A stretch of DNA of 45,395 nucleotides. Origin: an uncultured Flavobacteriaceae bacterium (GTDB taxonomy: Bacteria > Bacteroidota > Bacteroidia > Flavobacteriales > Flavobacteriaceae). The DNA is taken from contig CALSPF010000004.1 in the NCBI GenBank assembly GCA_943788165.1, positions 1 through 45,395 on the forward strand, written 5' to 3'. Below the pieces are notes generated by a model, which worked only from the letters and a program-made list of their open reading frames with translations, did no database searches and had not been told where the DNA came from. Position 1 is the stretch's first letter. Each line of letters opens with the position of its first letter. A program made the position numbers and the translations under genes. Positions 29,479 through 39,528 of this stretch are shown in pieces.

Positions 29479-31083
29479 CTACAGCAGGTATTCTGTATTC
29501 ACAAAGTTGGATTCTTTTGAATCCATCAATGCATCCAAAATCTCGTTGTTGTATGAATTGTCTTTTGCAGCGATAAACGTTCGGATGGAGAACGAACGCA
29601 AGGCATCAAAAACGCTAAGCGTGCTTACTGCTGAATTCTTTCTTCCCGTAAACGGATAAACATCTGGTCCACGTTGGCAGGCAGAATTTAAATTCACACG
29701 GCAAACCAAATTGGCCAATACATCGACCAAGGGACCTATTTTACGAATATCACGCCCAAACAAACTCACCTGCTGACCATATTCTGAGGCAGCCATTACG
29801 TCCAAGGGTTCATTGATGTCTTTGTAGGACATGACTGGTATCACTGGACCAAACTGTTCTTCGTGGTAAACATTCATCTCTTTTGTTACCGGATATAAAA
29901 CCGCAGGATAAGAATAGTTATGCGTTAACTTCCCTCCTTTTTTGTTGAGCACTTTAGCGCCTTTCGCTTTGGCATCGGCAATCAATTCATGAATATATGC
30001 TGGTTTATTGGGCTCTGGCAATGGCGTCAAAAAGGCGCCATCATCCCATGGTAATCCATAGGTTAGCTTGTCAACCTCTTTGGCAAAACGGGTATTAAAT
30101 TCATCGACAATAGATTCGTGTACAAACAACATTTTAAGTGCTGTACAACGTTGACCATTATAAGACAGTGTCCCAGAAATACACTCTTTGATAGTTAAAT
30201 CTAAATCTGCATCAGGAAGAATAATACCAGGGTTTTTTGCCTCAAGGCCTAACACCAAACGTAGTCTGTTTTTATTGGGGTGCAAGTCTTGTAAAGCAAC
30301 AGCAGATGTTGAATGCCCAATTAAGGCTAAAACATCTATTTTTCCTGTTTCCATTATTGGGGAAGCGATTTTACGTCCGCGACCAAAAACAATATTCACA
30401 ACACCGGGAGGAAAACTTTCATGGAAAGCTTTGAGCAATGGAGTAATCAATAAAACCCCGTGTTTTGCGGGCTTGAAAATGGCTGTATTCCCCATGATAA
30501 TGGCCGGAATCAGTAAACAAAAGGTTTCATTTAAAGGGTAATTATAGGGTCCTAAGCACAATACAACGCCCAGAGGACCACGACGAATATGCGCATGAAT
30601 TCCTGCTTGCTTGTCAAATTTAGCGCTCTTTCGGTCTAGCTTTTTATAGGCCTCAATCGTATCGTAAATATAATCAACCGTACGATCAAATTCTTTATAG
30701 GAGTCCGCTTTGTTCTTTCCGATCTCCCACATCAATAATTCGACTACTTGTTCGCGATGTTCTTTCATTTTTCCAGCAAAGGTCTCCAAACACTTTAAAC
30801 GATCTTTCACCTTCATGGTTGGCCAAGCTCCTTGTCCACGATTAAAGGCCTTTTCTGCTGCATTTAGCGCGTCAATTGCTGCGTCGGTCTCCATGTCAGG
30901 AATTGAGCCCAACAAGGTTGGACCTACTTCGTCCTTACTGTTTTCAGTATAGATTGTAGAGTATACATTTGATGTATTTCCTTCCCAATTTTTTAATTCT
31001 CCATCAACCAAATAGTTTTTGCAGTCGATTTGATTGTTAAATTTGACAGAAGTATCTATCTTACCTAAGTGTATGCTACTCAT
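29479..31083 (-). CDS. gapN: NADP-dependent non-phosphorylating glyceraldehyde-3-phosphate dehydrogenase (GapN-type)
   Basis: 534-residue aldehyde dehydrogenase superfamily member. Catalytic Cys313 is in NGQRCTALK, the general base Glu281 in LGLEAKNP, and the cofactor region is [12 protein letters not shown] with IFKPAKHG (Lys consistent with NADP). NGQRCTALK and [16 protein letters not shown] are the GapN-like versions of these motifs and distinguish it from succinate-semialdehyde or betaine-aldehyde dehydrogenases. It oxidises GAP directly to 3-phosphoglycerate, giving NADPH without ATP. Exact substrate is inferred from family resemblance. It is a single gene, divergent from the SLC13 transporter and convergent with the barrel remnant. 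Confidence 0.85.
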   Translation of the reverse strand: MSSIHLGKIDTSVKFNNQIDCKNYLVDGELKNWEGNTSNVYSTIYTENSKDEVGPTLLGSIPDMETDAAIDALNAAEKAFNRGQGAWPTMKVKDRLKCLETFAGKMKEHREQVVELLMWEIGKNKADSYKEFDRTVDYIYDTIEAYKKLDRKSAKFDKQAGIHAHIRRGPLGVVLCLGPYNYPLNETFCLLIPAIIMGNTAIFKPAKHGVLLITPLLKAFHESFPPGVVNIVFGRGRKIASPIMETGKIDVLALIGHSTSAVALQDLHPNKNRLRLVLGLEAKNPGIILPDADLDLTIKECISGTLSYNGQRCTALKMLFVHESIVDEFNTRFAKEVDKLTYGLPWDDGAFLTPLPEPNKPAYIHELIADAKAKGAKVLNKKGGKLTHNYSYPAVLYPVTKEMNVYHEEQFGPVIPVMSYKDINEPLDVMAASEYGQQVSLFGRDIRKIGPLVDVLANLVCRVNLNSACQRGPDVYPFTGRKNSAVSTLSVFDALRSFSIRTFIAAKDNSYNNEILDALMDSKESNFVNTEYLL

Positions 31084-31205
31084 AATTGTTGTTTAATATT
31101 ATGAACATAAAGTTAAACAAATAATTTTATAGACTCACCTAACAAGACATAAACTTTTGAAAAACAATAAAACATCGATTTACTCACCAAATAAACAGCA
31201 CAACA

Positions 31206-32630
31206 ATGAGTAAGAAAATTGGGCTAATTCTTGGTCCTTTACTTTTTATTATCATTAAAGGATGTAATTTATCTTTCCTCTCTCCAGAAGCAATAACGGT
31301 TATTGGCCTTGCTCTGTGGATGGTTAGTTGGTGGATTACAGAAGCAGTTTCTATTTCTGTAACTGCCCTACTTCCCTTAATTGTATTCCCCTTGTTTAAT
31401 GTAATGTCGATGAATGAGGTTGGGGCAAACTACGGAAGTTCCATTGTTTTTCTGTTTTTTGGTGGCTTTGTATTGGCCTTGGCCCTCGAAAAAGTAAATC
31501 TACATCGCAGAATTGCCCTGACCATTATTCAGAAAACGGGAACAACACCCAACCGAGTAATTCTGGGTTTTATGTTAGCAACCGCTTTTATGAGCATGTG
31601 GATCTCCAATACTGCCAGTACCGTTGTTATGCTTCCCATTGCGCTATCCGTCATTCAATTATTGGTTAAAAGTGATGGTGAATTTACCGCACAAGAGCAA
31701 CATTTCTCCCTGAGTGTTATGTTGGGAATTGCTTTTTCTGCTAATGCAGGAGGGATTGCCACAGTCATTGGTACACCTCCTAACTCTATTTTAATTGGAT
31801 TACTTGAAAACGAATACAACATTCAAATCTCCTTTTTTAAATGGATGAGCATTGGGCTCCCTTTTTCGGTTGTTATGATTGCAATCATCTACTTTATTCT
31901 AACCCGCTGGATGTTTCCTAATAAGGGAATTGCTTTTGCCTCCTCCAATGAATTAATTGCCCAAAAACTTCAGGATTTAGGACCTGTTACTGCACAAGAA
32001 AAACACGTATTACGTGTTTTTACGATCACCGTTTTTCTATGGGTATTTCGAACTGTATTAAATTCCTTTTTCCCCAGCTTAGGTTTGTCTGATACCATCA
32101 TAAGTATGGGATGCGCAGTAGCGCTCTTTGCTATCCCTCATAAGTTTAAAAAAGGAATATTTATTTTGGAATGGAAAGATACCCAACGTCTTGCTTGGGG
32201 AATTTTAATCTTATTTGGTGGAGGGCTCGCTCTAGCCAAAGGTATGTCGACTACGGGCATCGTTTCACTAATTACTGACGCCATTGCAGCGGCAAATTTG
32301 AATGTTTTGATTACCGCTTCTCTCCTTGTATTACTTATGCTATTCATGACAGAGTTAATGAGCAATGTTGCCTTGGTTGCCGTACTGGCACCCGTTGTAG
32401 CAGGAATCGCTTTAGGGCTAGAAATTCCAATCTTATATCTCTTGATTCCCGTTACCATGGCAAGCAGTTGTGCCTTCATGCTTCCCATGGCCACCCCTCC
32501 TAATGCTATTGTATTTGCTAGTGGCTATGTCAAAGTTGCACAAATGGCACGTGTTGGGATCATCATCAACCTAATTGCGGTAGTCTTGCTCATCGCACTT
32601 TTTAAATTTGCGATCCCCTTGGTTTTTTAA
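31206..32630 (+). CDS. SLC13/DASS family anion:sodium symporter
   Basis: 474-residue polytopic inner-membrane transporter of the divalent anion:Na+ symporter family, with about 11-12 hydrophobic segments. The two signature Ser-Asn-Thr type motifs that bind substrate carboxylate and Na+ appear as WISNTAST (about residue 135) and LMSNVALVA (about 383), each following a hairpin region; GTPPNSI and ATPPNAI are the paired repeats. Likely substrates are di- or tricarboxylates (succinate, malate, citrate) or sulfate; sequence does not decide. It is divergent from gapN (122-base gap) and ends four bases from ilvA on the opposite strand. Confidence 0.9.
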   Translation: MSKKIGLILGPLLFIIIKGCNLSFLSPEAITVIGLALWMVSWWITEAVSISVTALLPLIVFPLFNVMSMNEVGANYGSSIVFLFFGGFVLALALEKVNLHRRIALTIIQKTGTTPNRVILGFMLATAFMSMWISNTASTVVMLPIALSVIQLLVKSDGEFTAQEQHFSLSVMLGIAFSANAGGIATVIGTPPNSILIGLLENEYNIQISFFKWMSIGLPFSVVMIAIIYFILTRWMFPNKGIAFASSNELIAQKLQDLGPVTAQEKHVLRVFTITVFLWVFRTVLNSFFPSLGLSDTIISMGCAVALFAIPHKFKKGIFILEWKDTQRLAWGILILFGGGLALAKGMSTTGIVSLITDAIAAANLNVLITASLLVLLMLFMTELMSNVALVAVLAPVVAGIALGLEIPILYLLIPVTMASSCAFMLPMATPPNAIVFASGYVKVAQMARVGIIINLIAVVLLIALFKFAIPLVF

Positions 32631-32634
32631 ACCA

Positions 32635-33882
32635 CTAAATAAGGTACTGGAGTAAGTCAGGCTTTTCATTGAGATAGTCGCCAAAAAAACCATGGCCTTT
32701 CATGCGAGCAACAAGTGTTTCAAAGTCAGCAGCGTTTTTTAGTTGAATACCGACAACGGCAGGAGCATCCACCCTACTGTTCTTTTTGGCGTATTCAAAA
32801 AAGGTAATATCATCTTCTGGGCCTAAAATATTATTTACAAATTCTTTAAGGGCGCCGGCACGTTGTGGGAAACGGACAATAAAATAATGCTTTAATTGTG
32901 CATATAACAAGGCGCGTTCATGAATTTCTGGGGTTCTGGTAATGTCATTATTTCCGCCGCAAACGAGTGTTCCAACTTGCTTTCCTACTAATTTGTCTGA
33001 ATACTGATCTAGGGCAGCCAATGAAATGGCACCAGCAGGTTCAGCAACAATTCCTTCCGTATTATACAAAGCAAGAATTTCTTGACATATACGTCCTTCA
33101 TCTACTGAAATACAATCGTCTAAATGGTTTTTGCAAACCTCATAACAAAGATCACCAACCCGTTGTACCGCAGCTCCATCGACAAACTTATCGATTGTTT
33201 CTAAACGTGTATTTTGGTTGTTTTTAAGAGACACTTGAAGTGAGGGAGCCCCCGCTGGCTCTACCCCAATAATTTTAGTGGAAGGAGAAAGTGATTTGAA
33301 AACAGTCAAAATTCCTGAAATTAATCCACCGCCACCCACAGGGACAAATAAATAATCCAAGGGTTTTGGTGCTTGCTCAATGATTTCAAGAGCAATGGTT
33401 GCCTGACCTTCTATTACATCGACATCATCAAAAGGGTGAATAAATACCAGGTTATTTTCTTTTTGATACTGCTGCGCAGCCTTTGAAGAATCATCGAAAG
33501 TATCGCCAATGAGTTGAATGTCGACAAAAGCGCCACCAAACATGCGCACCTGGTCAACTTTCTGTCCTGGTGTAGGAACAGGCATAAAAACGGTTCCTTT
33601 AACTTTTAATGCACGACAAGCATAGGCAAAACCTTGGGCATGGTTACCAGCACTGGCGCAGACTGCACCTTTGGACCGTTCTTCTTCGGTAAGGGTTAAG
33701 AATTTATTGTAGGCGCCACGTATTTTGAACGAGCGGACTTGTTGCAAGTCTTCTCTTTTGGCAAAAACACTGGCCCCAAGTTTTTCAGAAAAACGAGCCA
33801 AATATTGAAAGGGAGTGACCAAAGCCACTTGTTTTAATCGCGCATGAGCGGCTAAAGCCCCTTCAACACATGGTTGTCTCAT
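32635..33882 (-). CDS. ilvA: threonine dehydratase, biosynthetic (IlvA)
   Basis: 415-residue PLP enzyme deaminating threonine to 2-oxobutyrate, the entry to isoleucine. The PLP lysine is in RSFKIRGAYNK (about 46-56), the phosphate-binding Gly-rich loop is PVGGGGLISG, and CASAGNHAQGFAYA is the substrate loop. The C-terminal ~90 residues (RFPQRAGALKEFVNNIL onwards) are an ACT-like regulatory domain, so isoleucine inhibition is expected; only one such domain is present, against two in E. coli IlvA (514). It is the last gene of the ilv operon, one base after ilvC. Confidence 0.95.
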   Translation of the reverse strand: MRQPCVEGALAAHARLKQVALVTPFQYLARFSEKLGASVFAKREDLQQVRSFKIRGAYNKFLTLTEEERSKGAVCASAGNHAQGFAYACRALKVKGTVFMPVPTPGQKVDQVRMFGGAFVDIQLIGDTFDDSSKAAQQYQKENNLVFIHPFDDVDVIEGQATIALEIIEQAPKPLDYLFVPVGGGGLISGILTVFKSLSPSTKIIGVEPAGAPSLQVSLKNNQNTRLETIDKFVDGAAVQRVGDLCYEVCKNHLDDCISVDEGRICQEILALYNTEGIVAEPAGAISLAALDQYSDKLVGKQVGTLVCGGNNDITRTPEIHERALLYAQLKHYFIVRFPQRAGALKEFVNNILGPEDDITFFEYAKKNSRVDAPAVVGIQLKNAADFETLVARMKGHGFFGDYLNEKPDLLQYLI

Positions 33883-33883
33883 C

Positions 33884-35359
33884 TTATACTATTTTTTTCA
33901 TGGCAGTCATCGAGTTTCTCAACTCATAACCAATCAATTCGATTGGGTGAAAGCGAATGATTTCATTGATGTCAATCAATTGCTTGTTGTCAACGCCATT
34001 TCCAGCTGCAGCAGCAAAGGAAGATCCAATTACGTCGATCTCAATTCCTTTCATGAAATCAACCAATAAAGGCTTACATGCATGATCAAAAAGGTAACAA
34101 CCGTATTCAGCTGTATCAGAAATTACGCGGTTCATTTCAAACAATTTCTTACGTGCTATGGTATTGGCAATTAAGGGAGTTTCGTGTAAAGACTCATAGT
34201 AGGCAGATTCTTCTTTGATTCCTGCAGCAACCATGGTATCAAAAGCTAGTTCAACACCAGCGCGTACAAAGGCAACCATCAAAAGACCATGATCAAAGAA
34301 TTCTTGTTCTAAGATTTCTTGATCAGTTGGCGCCGTTTTTTCAAAAGCAGTTTCTCCAGTTGCTGCACGCCATCCCAATAAATGTTTATCATCATTGGCC
34401 CAGTCTTCCATCATTGTCTTAGAGAAATGTCCCGACATGATATCATCCATGTGTTTATGAAACAAAGGCTCCATAATTTCCTTCAATTGCTCAGACAATT
34501 CAAAGGCTTTTATTTTAGCTGGATTAGATAAACGATCCATCATATTCGTAATTCCACCGTGTTTCAATGCCTCAGTAATGGTTTCCCATCCGTATTGGAT
34601 CAATTTAGCAGCATAGGCAGCGTCAATCCCTTTTTCAACCATTTTGTCGAAGCAAAGAATCGATCCTGTTTGTAGCACACCACACAAAATGGTTTGCTCT
34701 CCCATAAGGTCTGACTTTACTTCAGCAACAAAAGACGATTCTAACACACCCGCACGATGTCCACCGGTTCCAACAGCATAGGCTTTGGCTTGTGCCAAAC
34801 CATGACCTTGTGGATCGTTCTCTGGGTGAACAGCAATAAGTGTTGGAACACCAAACCCACGCTTGTACTCTTCTCGTACTTCAGAACCAGGGCATTTTGG
34901 TGCAACCATAATGACGGTTAAATCCTTTCTAACCTGAGTACCTTCTTCAACAATGTTGAATCCATGCGAATAGGAAAGCGTTGCTCCCTGCTTCATGATG
35001 GGTATTACAGCGTTGACAACAGCTGTATGGTTTTTATCGGGCGTAAGGTTGATAACAACATCAGCGTCAGGAATCATTTCCTCATAACTCCCCACTGAAA
35101 AGTTATTGTCTGTTGCGTTTTGAAAAGATGCTCTTTTGTTGTCGATAGCTCCTTGACGTAAAGCATAAGAGATGTCCAAGCCAGAATCACGCATGTTTAA
35201 GCCTTGATTAAGTCCTTGTGCTCCACACCCTACAATGACAATTTTCTTTCCTTCTAAAGCAGAAATGCCATCGCTGAATTCAGAAGAATCCATGAAGCGG
35301 CATTGCCCTAGTTGGTCCAGTTGGTCACGTAATGATAGTTGGTTAAAATAATTTGCCAT
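33884..35359 (-). CDS. ilvC: ketol-acid reductoisomerase, class II (IlvC)
   Basis: 491-residue NADPH-dependent enzyme converting acetolactate and acetohydroxybutyrate to dihydroxy acids. Rossmann loop GCGAQG at 44-49, then LTPDKNH and [27 protein letters not shown]; two helical knotted domains follow (class II, about 490 residues, as E. coli IlvC) rather than the short class I form of about 330. It begins 10 bases after ilvN. Confidence 0.97.
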   Translation of the reverse strand: MANYFNQLSLRDQLDQLGQCRFMDSSEFSDGISALEGKKIVIVGCGAQGLNQGLNMRDSGLDISYALRQGAIDNKRASFQNATDNNFSVGSYEEMIPDADVVINLTPDKNHTAVVNAVIPIMKQGATLSYSHGFNIVEEGTQVRKDLTVIMVAPKCPGSEVREEYKRGFGVPTLIAVHPENDPQGHGLAQAKAYAVGTGGHRAGVLESSFVAEVKSDLMGEQTILCGVLQTGSILCFDKMVEKGIDAAYAAKLIQYGWETITEALKHGGITNMMDRLSNPAKIKAFELSEQLKEIMEPLFHKHMDDIMSGHFSKTMMEDWANDDKHLLGWRAATGETAFEKTAPTDQEILEQEFFDHGLLMVAFVRAGVELAFDTMVAAGIKEESAYYESLHETPLIANTIARKKLFEMNRVISDTAEYGCYLFDHACKPLLVDFMKGIEIDVIGSSFAAAAGNGVDNKQLIDINEIIRFHPIELIGYELRNSMTAMKKIV

Positions 35360-35369
35360 TGTGTTTTGT

Positions 35370-35909
35370 TTAATCGTTATTTTGGTTGTTAAAATTATTT
35401 AAAATTTCTGAGATACCCATGGGAGATTTTGTTACAGATATGCGTCCTGAACGCACAAATTGTAATAAACCATAGGGGGCTAAATCTTCACGAAGCTTTT
35501 CTGTTTCGTGTCTGAAGCCTGTTTTTTCAATTACAAAGAATTCTGGAGAAACAGTTACAATATTTGCATGACTGTCTTTGATGATGTTTTGTATTTGACG
35601 TTCTTCAAACAAATAACTCGATTTTACTTTATAAAGTGCCGATTCTTGAAAAATGGTTTCTTCATCGGTATGGTAAAAAGCCTTGATCACATCAACTTGT
35701 TTTTCAATCTGCTGCACAATTTTCTTTACCCCAGATTCTGTCATCTTCACCACGATGACAAAGCGAAAAACATCAGGAATCTCAGATTGAGAGGTTGAAA
35801 AACTAAGGAAATTAATATGGCGCTTTAAAAAAATAGCCGAGATACGATTGAGCAAACCGATGTTATTTTCGGTATAAATCGAGATGGTATAGCGTGTAGT
35901 TTCACTCAT
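35370..35909 (-). CDS. ilvN: acetolactate synthase small (regulatory) subunit (IlvN/IlvH)
   Basis: 179-residue regulatory subunit. An N-terminal ACT domain ([28 protein letters not shown]) binds valine for feedback control; the second half is the ALS_ss C-terminal domain. The start ATG overlaps the ilvB stop in a TAATG junction (one shared base), so the two subunits are translationally coupled. Length is slightly longer than E. coli IlvH (163). Confidence 0.95.
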   Translation of the reverse strand: MSETTRYTISIYTENNIGLLNRISAIFLKRHINFLSFSTSQSEIPDVFRFVIVVKMTESGVKKIVQQIEKQVDVIKAFYHTDEETIFQESALYKVKSSYLFEERQIQNIIKDSHANIVTVSPEFFVIEKTGFRHETEKLREDLAPYGLLQFVRSGRISVTKSPMGISEILNNFNNQNND

Positions 35910-37611
35910 TATTGTAGTCTTATATCAGATACAGATGCTCCGGTAGGAATCATCGGGAATACATTGGCTTCTTTTTCCACGCACACTTCAAGGAAATATG
36001 GTTTGTCTGAAGCGATCATTTCTTTGACAGCTGCATCGAGCTGAGCACGTTCGGTGACTCGTTGTGCATCGATGTTGTAGCCTTGGGCAATCATCACAAA
36101 ATCAGGATTGGTCATTTCTGTTGAGGCATAGCGTTTGTCAAAAAACAGCTGCTGCCATTGGCGGACCATTCCGAGGTAATCGTTGTTCAATACGACAATT
36201 TTTACCGCAGCTCCCGTTTGAAATATGGTACCTAATTCTTGAATGGTCATTTGATACCCTCCATCACCAATTACAGCAACAACATGTCGGTCTTCAGCAC
36301 CCATTTTAGCGCCAATGGCTGCAGGTAAAGCAAAGCCCATTGTTCCCAATCCACCAGAGGTAACGTTACTTTTAGAACGAATAAATTCTGCATATCGGCA
36401 AGTAATCATTTGGTGCTGTCCAACATCTGTTACGATTACTGCATCACCGCCTGTGTATTTATTGATGGCAACAATAGCTTCACCCATGGTTAAACCACCT
36501 TTGGTTGGAAGCTTATCGTCTTTAATGACCGTTTCATATTCCGTTTCCATATGGGCAGCAAAACGTCCTTTCCACTCTTTCAATGGCTTGTGGTGCACCA
36601 ATTTAGTTAGCGCGAGAAGGCTTTCTTTACAATTCCCTAAAATAGGGAAATCGGCATGTACATTTTTACTGATTTCTGCAGGATCTATTTCCAAGTGAAC
36701 CACTTTGGCTTGTTTAGCATAGGTAGCTAAATTCCCAGTAACTCGGTCGTCAAAACGCATTCCAATGGCAATTAGCACATCACATTCATTGGTCAGTAAA
36801 TTGGGGCCATAATTTCCATGCATTCCAACCATTCCCATGTTTAAAGGATGGGCTGTTGGCAAGGCTGATAAACCTAATATGGTCCAAACTGATGGAATCC
36901 CACTGCTTTCTACAAAGGCTTTAAACTCTTCTTCTGCTTCCCCTAAAATTACCCCTTGTCCCCAAACAATCATGGGTTGTTTAGCTGCATTGATTGCAGC
37001 AGCGGCTTCATTTACTTGCGCCATGTCCAAAACAGGAACAGGTTGATAGGAACGAACTCCCTTGCATTTTTCATACGCAAAGTCAAAGAATTCGAATTGG
37101 GCATCTTTGGTAATATCGATAAGAACAGGGCCAGGTCTTCCAGATCGGGCAATATAAAATGCTTTTGCCATGATGACTGGAATTTCACTGGCTTTGGTAA
37201 TTTGATAATTCCATTTTGTTACCGGAGTTGAAATTCCAATGATATCTGTTTCTTGAAATGCATCTGAACCCAATAAATGAGAGGCAACTTGGCCAGTAAT
37301 ACACACCATTGGGGTTGAATCGATTTGTGCATCAGCAATCCCAGTAACCAGGTTTGTTGCTCCTGGTCCAGAGGTTGCTATGGCAACCCCTACTTTCCCC
37401 GAAGTACGCGCATAACCTTGTGCTGCGTGCGTCGCTCCTTGCTCATGACGTGTTAAAACATGGCGCAATTATCACTGAACTTGTAGAGTTCATCGTAAAT
37501 GGGCATGATTGCCCCCCCAGGATAACCATAAATCAAATCAGCGCCTTCCGCCAAAAGGCATCGGATAACCGCTTCAGCTCCAGAAATGTAGAATGATTGT
37601 TCGTTTTTCAT
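35909..37611 (-). CDS. ilvB: acetolactate synthase large (catalytic) subunit (IlvB), one frameshift
   Basis: ThDP-dependent carboligase making acetolactate from pyruvate. The ATG at 37611 opens MKNEQSFYISGAEAVIRCLL, then GYPGGAIMPIYDELYKF; about 45 codons in, the frame runs into TAA at about 37456-37454 after SDNCAMF. Shifting by one base near 37470 gives RHVLTRHEQGATHAAQGYARTSGKVGV, exactly the family text, so one A appears lost (GATAATTG for GATAAATTG). The rest is intact: ATSGPGATNLVTG, the ThDP motif VIGDGGYQMTIQEL and VLNNDYLGMVRQWQ. The corrected length of about 567 is normal. An operon that otherwise looks intact suggests a sequence error rather than a true pseudogene. Confidence 0.93.
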
Positions 37612-37617
37612 ATTCCT

Positions 37618-39291
37618 TTATTCATCAGTCACACAACCCTCTGAGGCCGTAGACACGTTTTTAATATATTTATAGAGCACACCACTAGAAAACTTAAGTT
37701 CTGGGGCCGTCCATTTTGCTTTACGCTCATTTAACTCTGCATCTGACAAATGAACTTCCAAGGTGTTTTTCTCCGCATTTATTTCAATAATATCTCCATC
37801 TTCGAGTAAGCCAATAGCTCCTCCTTCTTGCGCTTCAGGAACAATATGTCCAACAACAAAACCGTGGGTTCCACCTGAAAAACGACCATCAGTAATTAAA
37901 GCTACATCTTTGCCAAGACCAACGCCCATAATGGCAGCCGTAGGTTTTAACATTTCTGGCATTCCAGGGCCTCCTTTTGGTCCTTCATATCGAATCACAA
38001 CAACTTCTCCTTTATCCACCATGCCTTCACGAATTCCGTCATTGGCTTCATACTCCCCATTGAAAACACGTGCTGGGCCTTTGAAAACCAAGCCTTCTTT
38101 TCCTGTAATTTTTGCTACAGATCCTCCTGTAGCTAAATTTCCTTTCAGTATGCGTATGTGTCCAGTGGCTTTGATTGGGCTACTCATTGGCTTAATGATC
38201 TCTTGCCCTTCTTTTAACGAAGGAACATCTGCTAGGTTTTCAGCCAACGTTTTTCCGGTGACAGTTAAACAATCTCCGTGGAGTAAACCTTCTTCTAGCA
38301 TAAATTTCAATACGCCAGGTACACCTCCAATATTGTGTAAGTCTTCCATTAAGTATTTTCCGCTGGGTTTTAAATCAGCAAGTAAGGGTGTCTTGTCCAT
38401 TAATTTTTGAAAATCATCGATAGTGAAATCGAGTTTTGCCGCCTTAGCAATGGCCAAGAAATGCAACACAGCATTCGTAGATCCTCCCAAAACAGCAATC
38501 AAGCGAATGGCGTTTTCCAGGGCTTTATCCGTAACAATATCTTTTGGTTTAATATCGTTCTCAATTAAATGTTTCAGCGCATTTCCAACACGCTCACATT
38601 CTTCTTTCTTGTCTGGACTAACAGCTGGATTGGATGAATTATACGGCAAGGCCATGCCTAAAGCTTCAATGGCCGATGCCATGGTATTGGCTGTATACAT
38701 TCCTCCACAAGCACCTGCACCTGGGCAGGCGTTACGCACCACTTCTTTGTATTCTTTTTCGTCTATTGTTCCAGCTACTTTTTCTCCCCAAGCTTCAAAG
38801 GCAGAAACAACATCGAGTTTTTTGTCTTTGTGACAACCAGCGGCTATTGTACCTCCATACACCAAAATACTGGGGCGATTCAAGCGCAACATAGCCATAA
38901 GAGCTCCAGGCATATTTTTATCACAGCCCACAACAGTAACTACACCATCATAGGACATGGCCTGAACCACCGTTTCCACAGAATCGGCAATTACATCACG
39001 TGAAGGCAATGAAAATCGCATCCCAGGTGTACCCATGGAAATTCCATCACTTACACCAATGGTGTTAAATATTAACCCCACCAAATTGGCAGTTTGAATA
39101 CCTTTTTTGATATCGACAGAAAGTGCATTCAAATGCATATTACACGGATTCCCTTCATAACCAGTGCTTGCAATTCCGATCAAAGGTTTTTTAAAGTCTT
39201 CATCGGTTAAACCAATGGCGTGCAACATTGCCTGTGCGGCTGGTTGTGTTGGGTCTTGTGTGACCGCTTTACTATATTTATTGAGCTCCAT
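37618..39291 (-). CDS. ilvD: dihydroxy-acid dehydratase (IlvD)
   Basis: Fe-S dehydratase giving 2-oxoisovalerate and 2-oxo-3-methylvalerate. Cluster ligands are in NPCNMHLN (about 48-55), [10 protein letters not shown] and [18 protein letters not shown]; the C-terminal [15 protein letters not shown] and [19 protein letters not shown] are family text. I set the start at the Met of [10 protein letters not shown] (39291), giving 557 residues; 14 more codons are open upstream to 39333 but look non-coding ([12 protein letters not shown]). It is the first structural gene of the ilv operon. Confidence 0.96.
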   Translation of the reverse strand: MELNKYSKAVTQDPTQPAAQAMLHAIGLTDEDFKKPLIGIASTGYEGNPCNMHLNALSVDIKKGIQTANLVGLIFNTIGVSDGISMGTPGMRFSLPSRDVIADSVETVVQAMSYDGVVTVVGCDKNMPGALMAMLRLNRPSILVYGGTIAAGCHKDKKLDVVSAFEAWGEKVAGTIDEKEYKEVVRNACPGAGACGGMYTANTMASAIEALGMALPYNSSNPAVSPDKKEECERVGNALKHLIENDIKPKDIVTDKALENAIRLIAVLGGSTNAVLHFLAIAKAAKLDFTIDDFQKLMDKTPLLADLKPSGKYLMEDLHNIGGVPGVLKFMLEEGLLHGDCLTVTGKTLAENLADVPSLKEGQEIIKPMSSPIKATGHIRILKGNLATGGSVAKITGKEGLVFKGPARVFNGEYEANDGIREGMVDKGEVVVIRYEGPKGGPGMPEMLKPTAAIMGVGLGKDVALITDGRFSGGTHGFVVGHIVPEAQEGGAIGLLEDGDIIEINAEKNTLEVHLSDAELNERKAKWTAPELKFSSGVLYKYIKNVSTASEGCVTDE

Positions 39292-39431
39292 GTAATTGTA
39301 AATTATAACGAATTTAAAATGCAAAAAAGGCACTGCAGTTTAAAAAGATTTTTAACAATTATGCCCAAAGACACAATGAAAAGGTTAATGGTCTAAATAT
39401 CATATTATTAAGTATAAAAATATAGTTATTC

Positions 39432-39473
39432 CTAAGTAATTAATGTGAGGCAAATTAAATGAAGAAAAGTCAT
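39432..39473 (-). promoter_or_regulatory. candidate Leu/Ile-rich leader peptide of the ilv operon
   Basis: In the 195-base space upstream of ilvD a 13-codon frame reads MTFLHLICLTLIT then TAG. Six of 13 residues are Leu or Ile, as expected for a transcription-attenuation leader of a branched-chain operon. It ends 140 bases before the ilvD start. I do not find a strong GC-rich terminator hairpin between it and ilvD: only a weak GGGCA/TGCCT pairing with a T-run at about 39320-39365. The remainder of the spacer is AT-rich without other visible features. Tentative. Confidence 0.4.
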
Positions 39474-39528
39474 CACATTCCCACTTATTTAAAAAAAGTT
39501 ACTTATTTTCAAGAAAACAAACCTTGCA

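Noticed and set aside
37440..37480. Programmed ribosomal frameshifting in ilvB
   Set aside because: No slippery heptamer or downstream structure is seen, IlvB is not known to use recoding, and similar single-base breaks occur in several other genes in this window.
37763..38833. Long forward-strand frames opposite ilvD
   Set aside because: Ser/Pro-rich products typical of antisense translation; ilvD on the other strand is complete and conserved.
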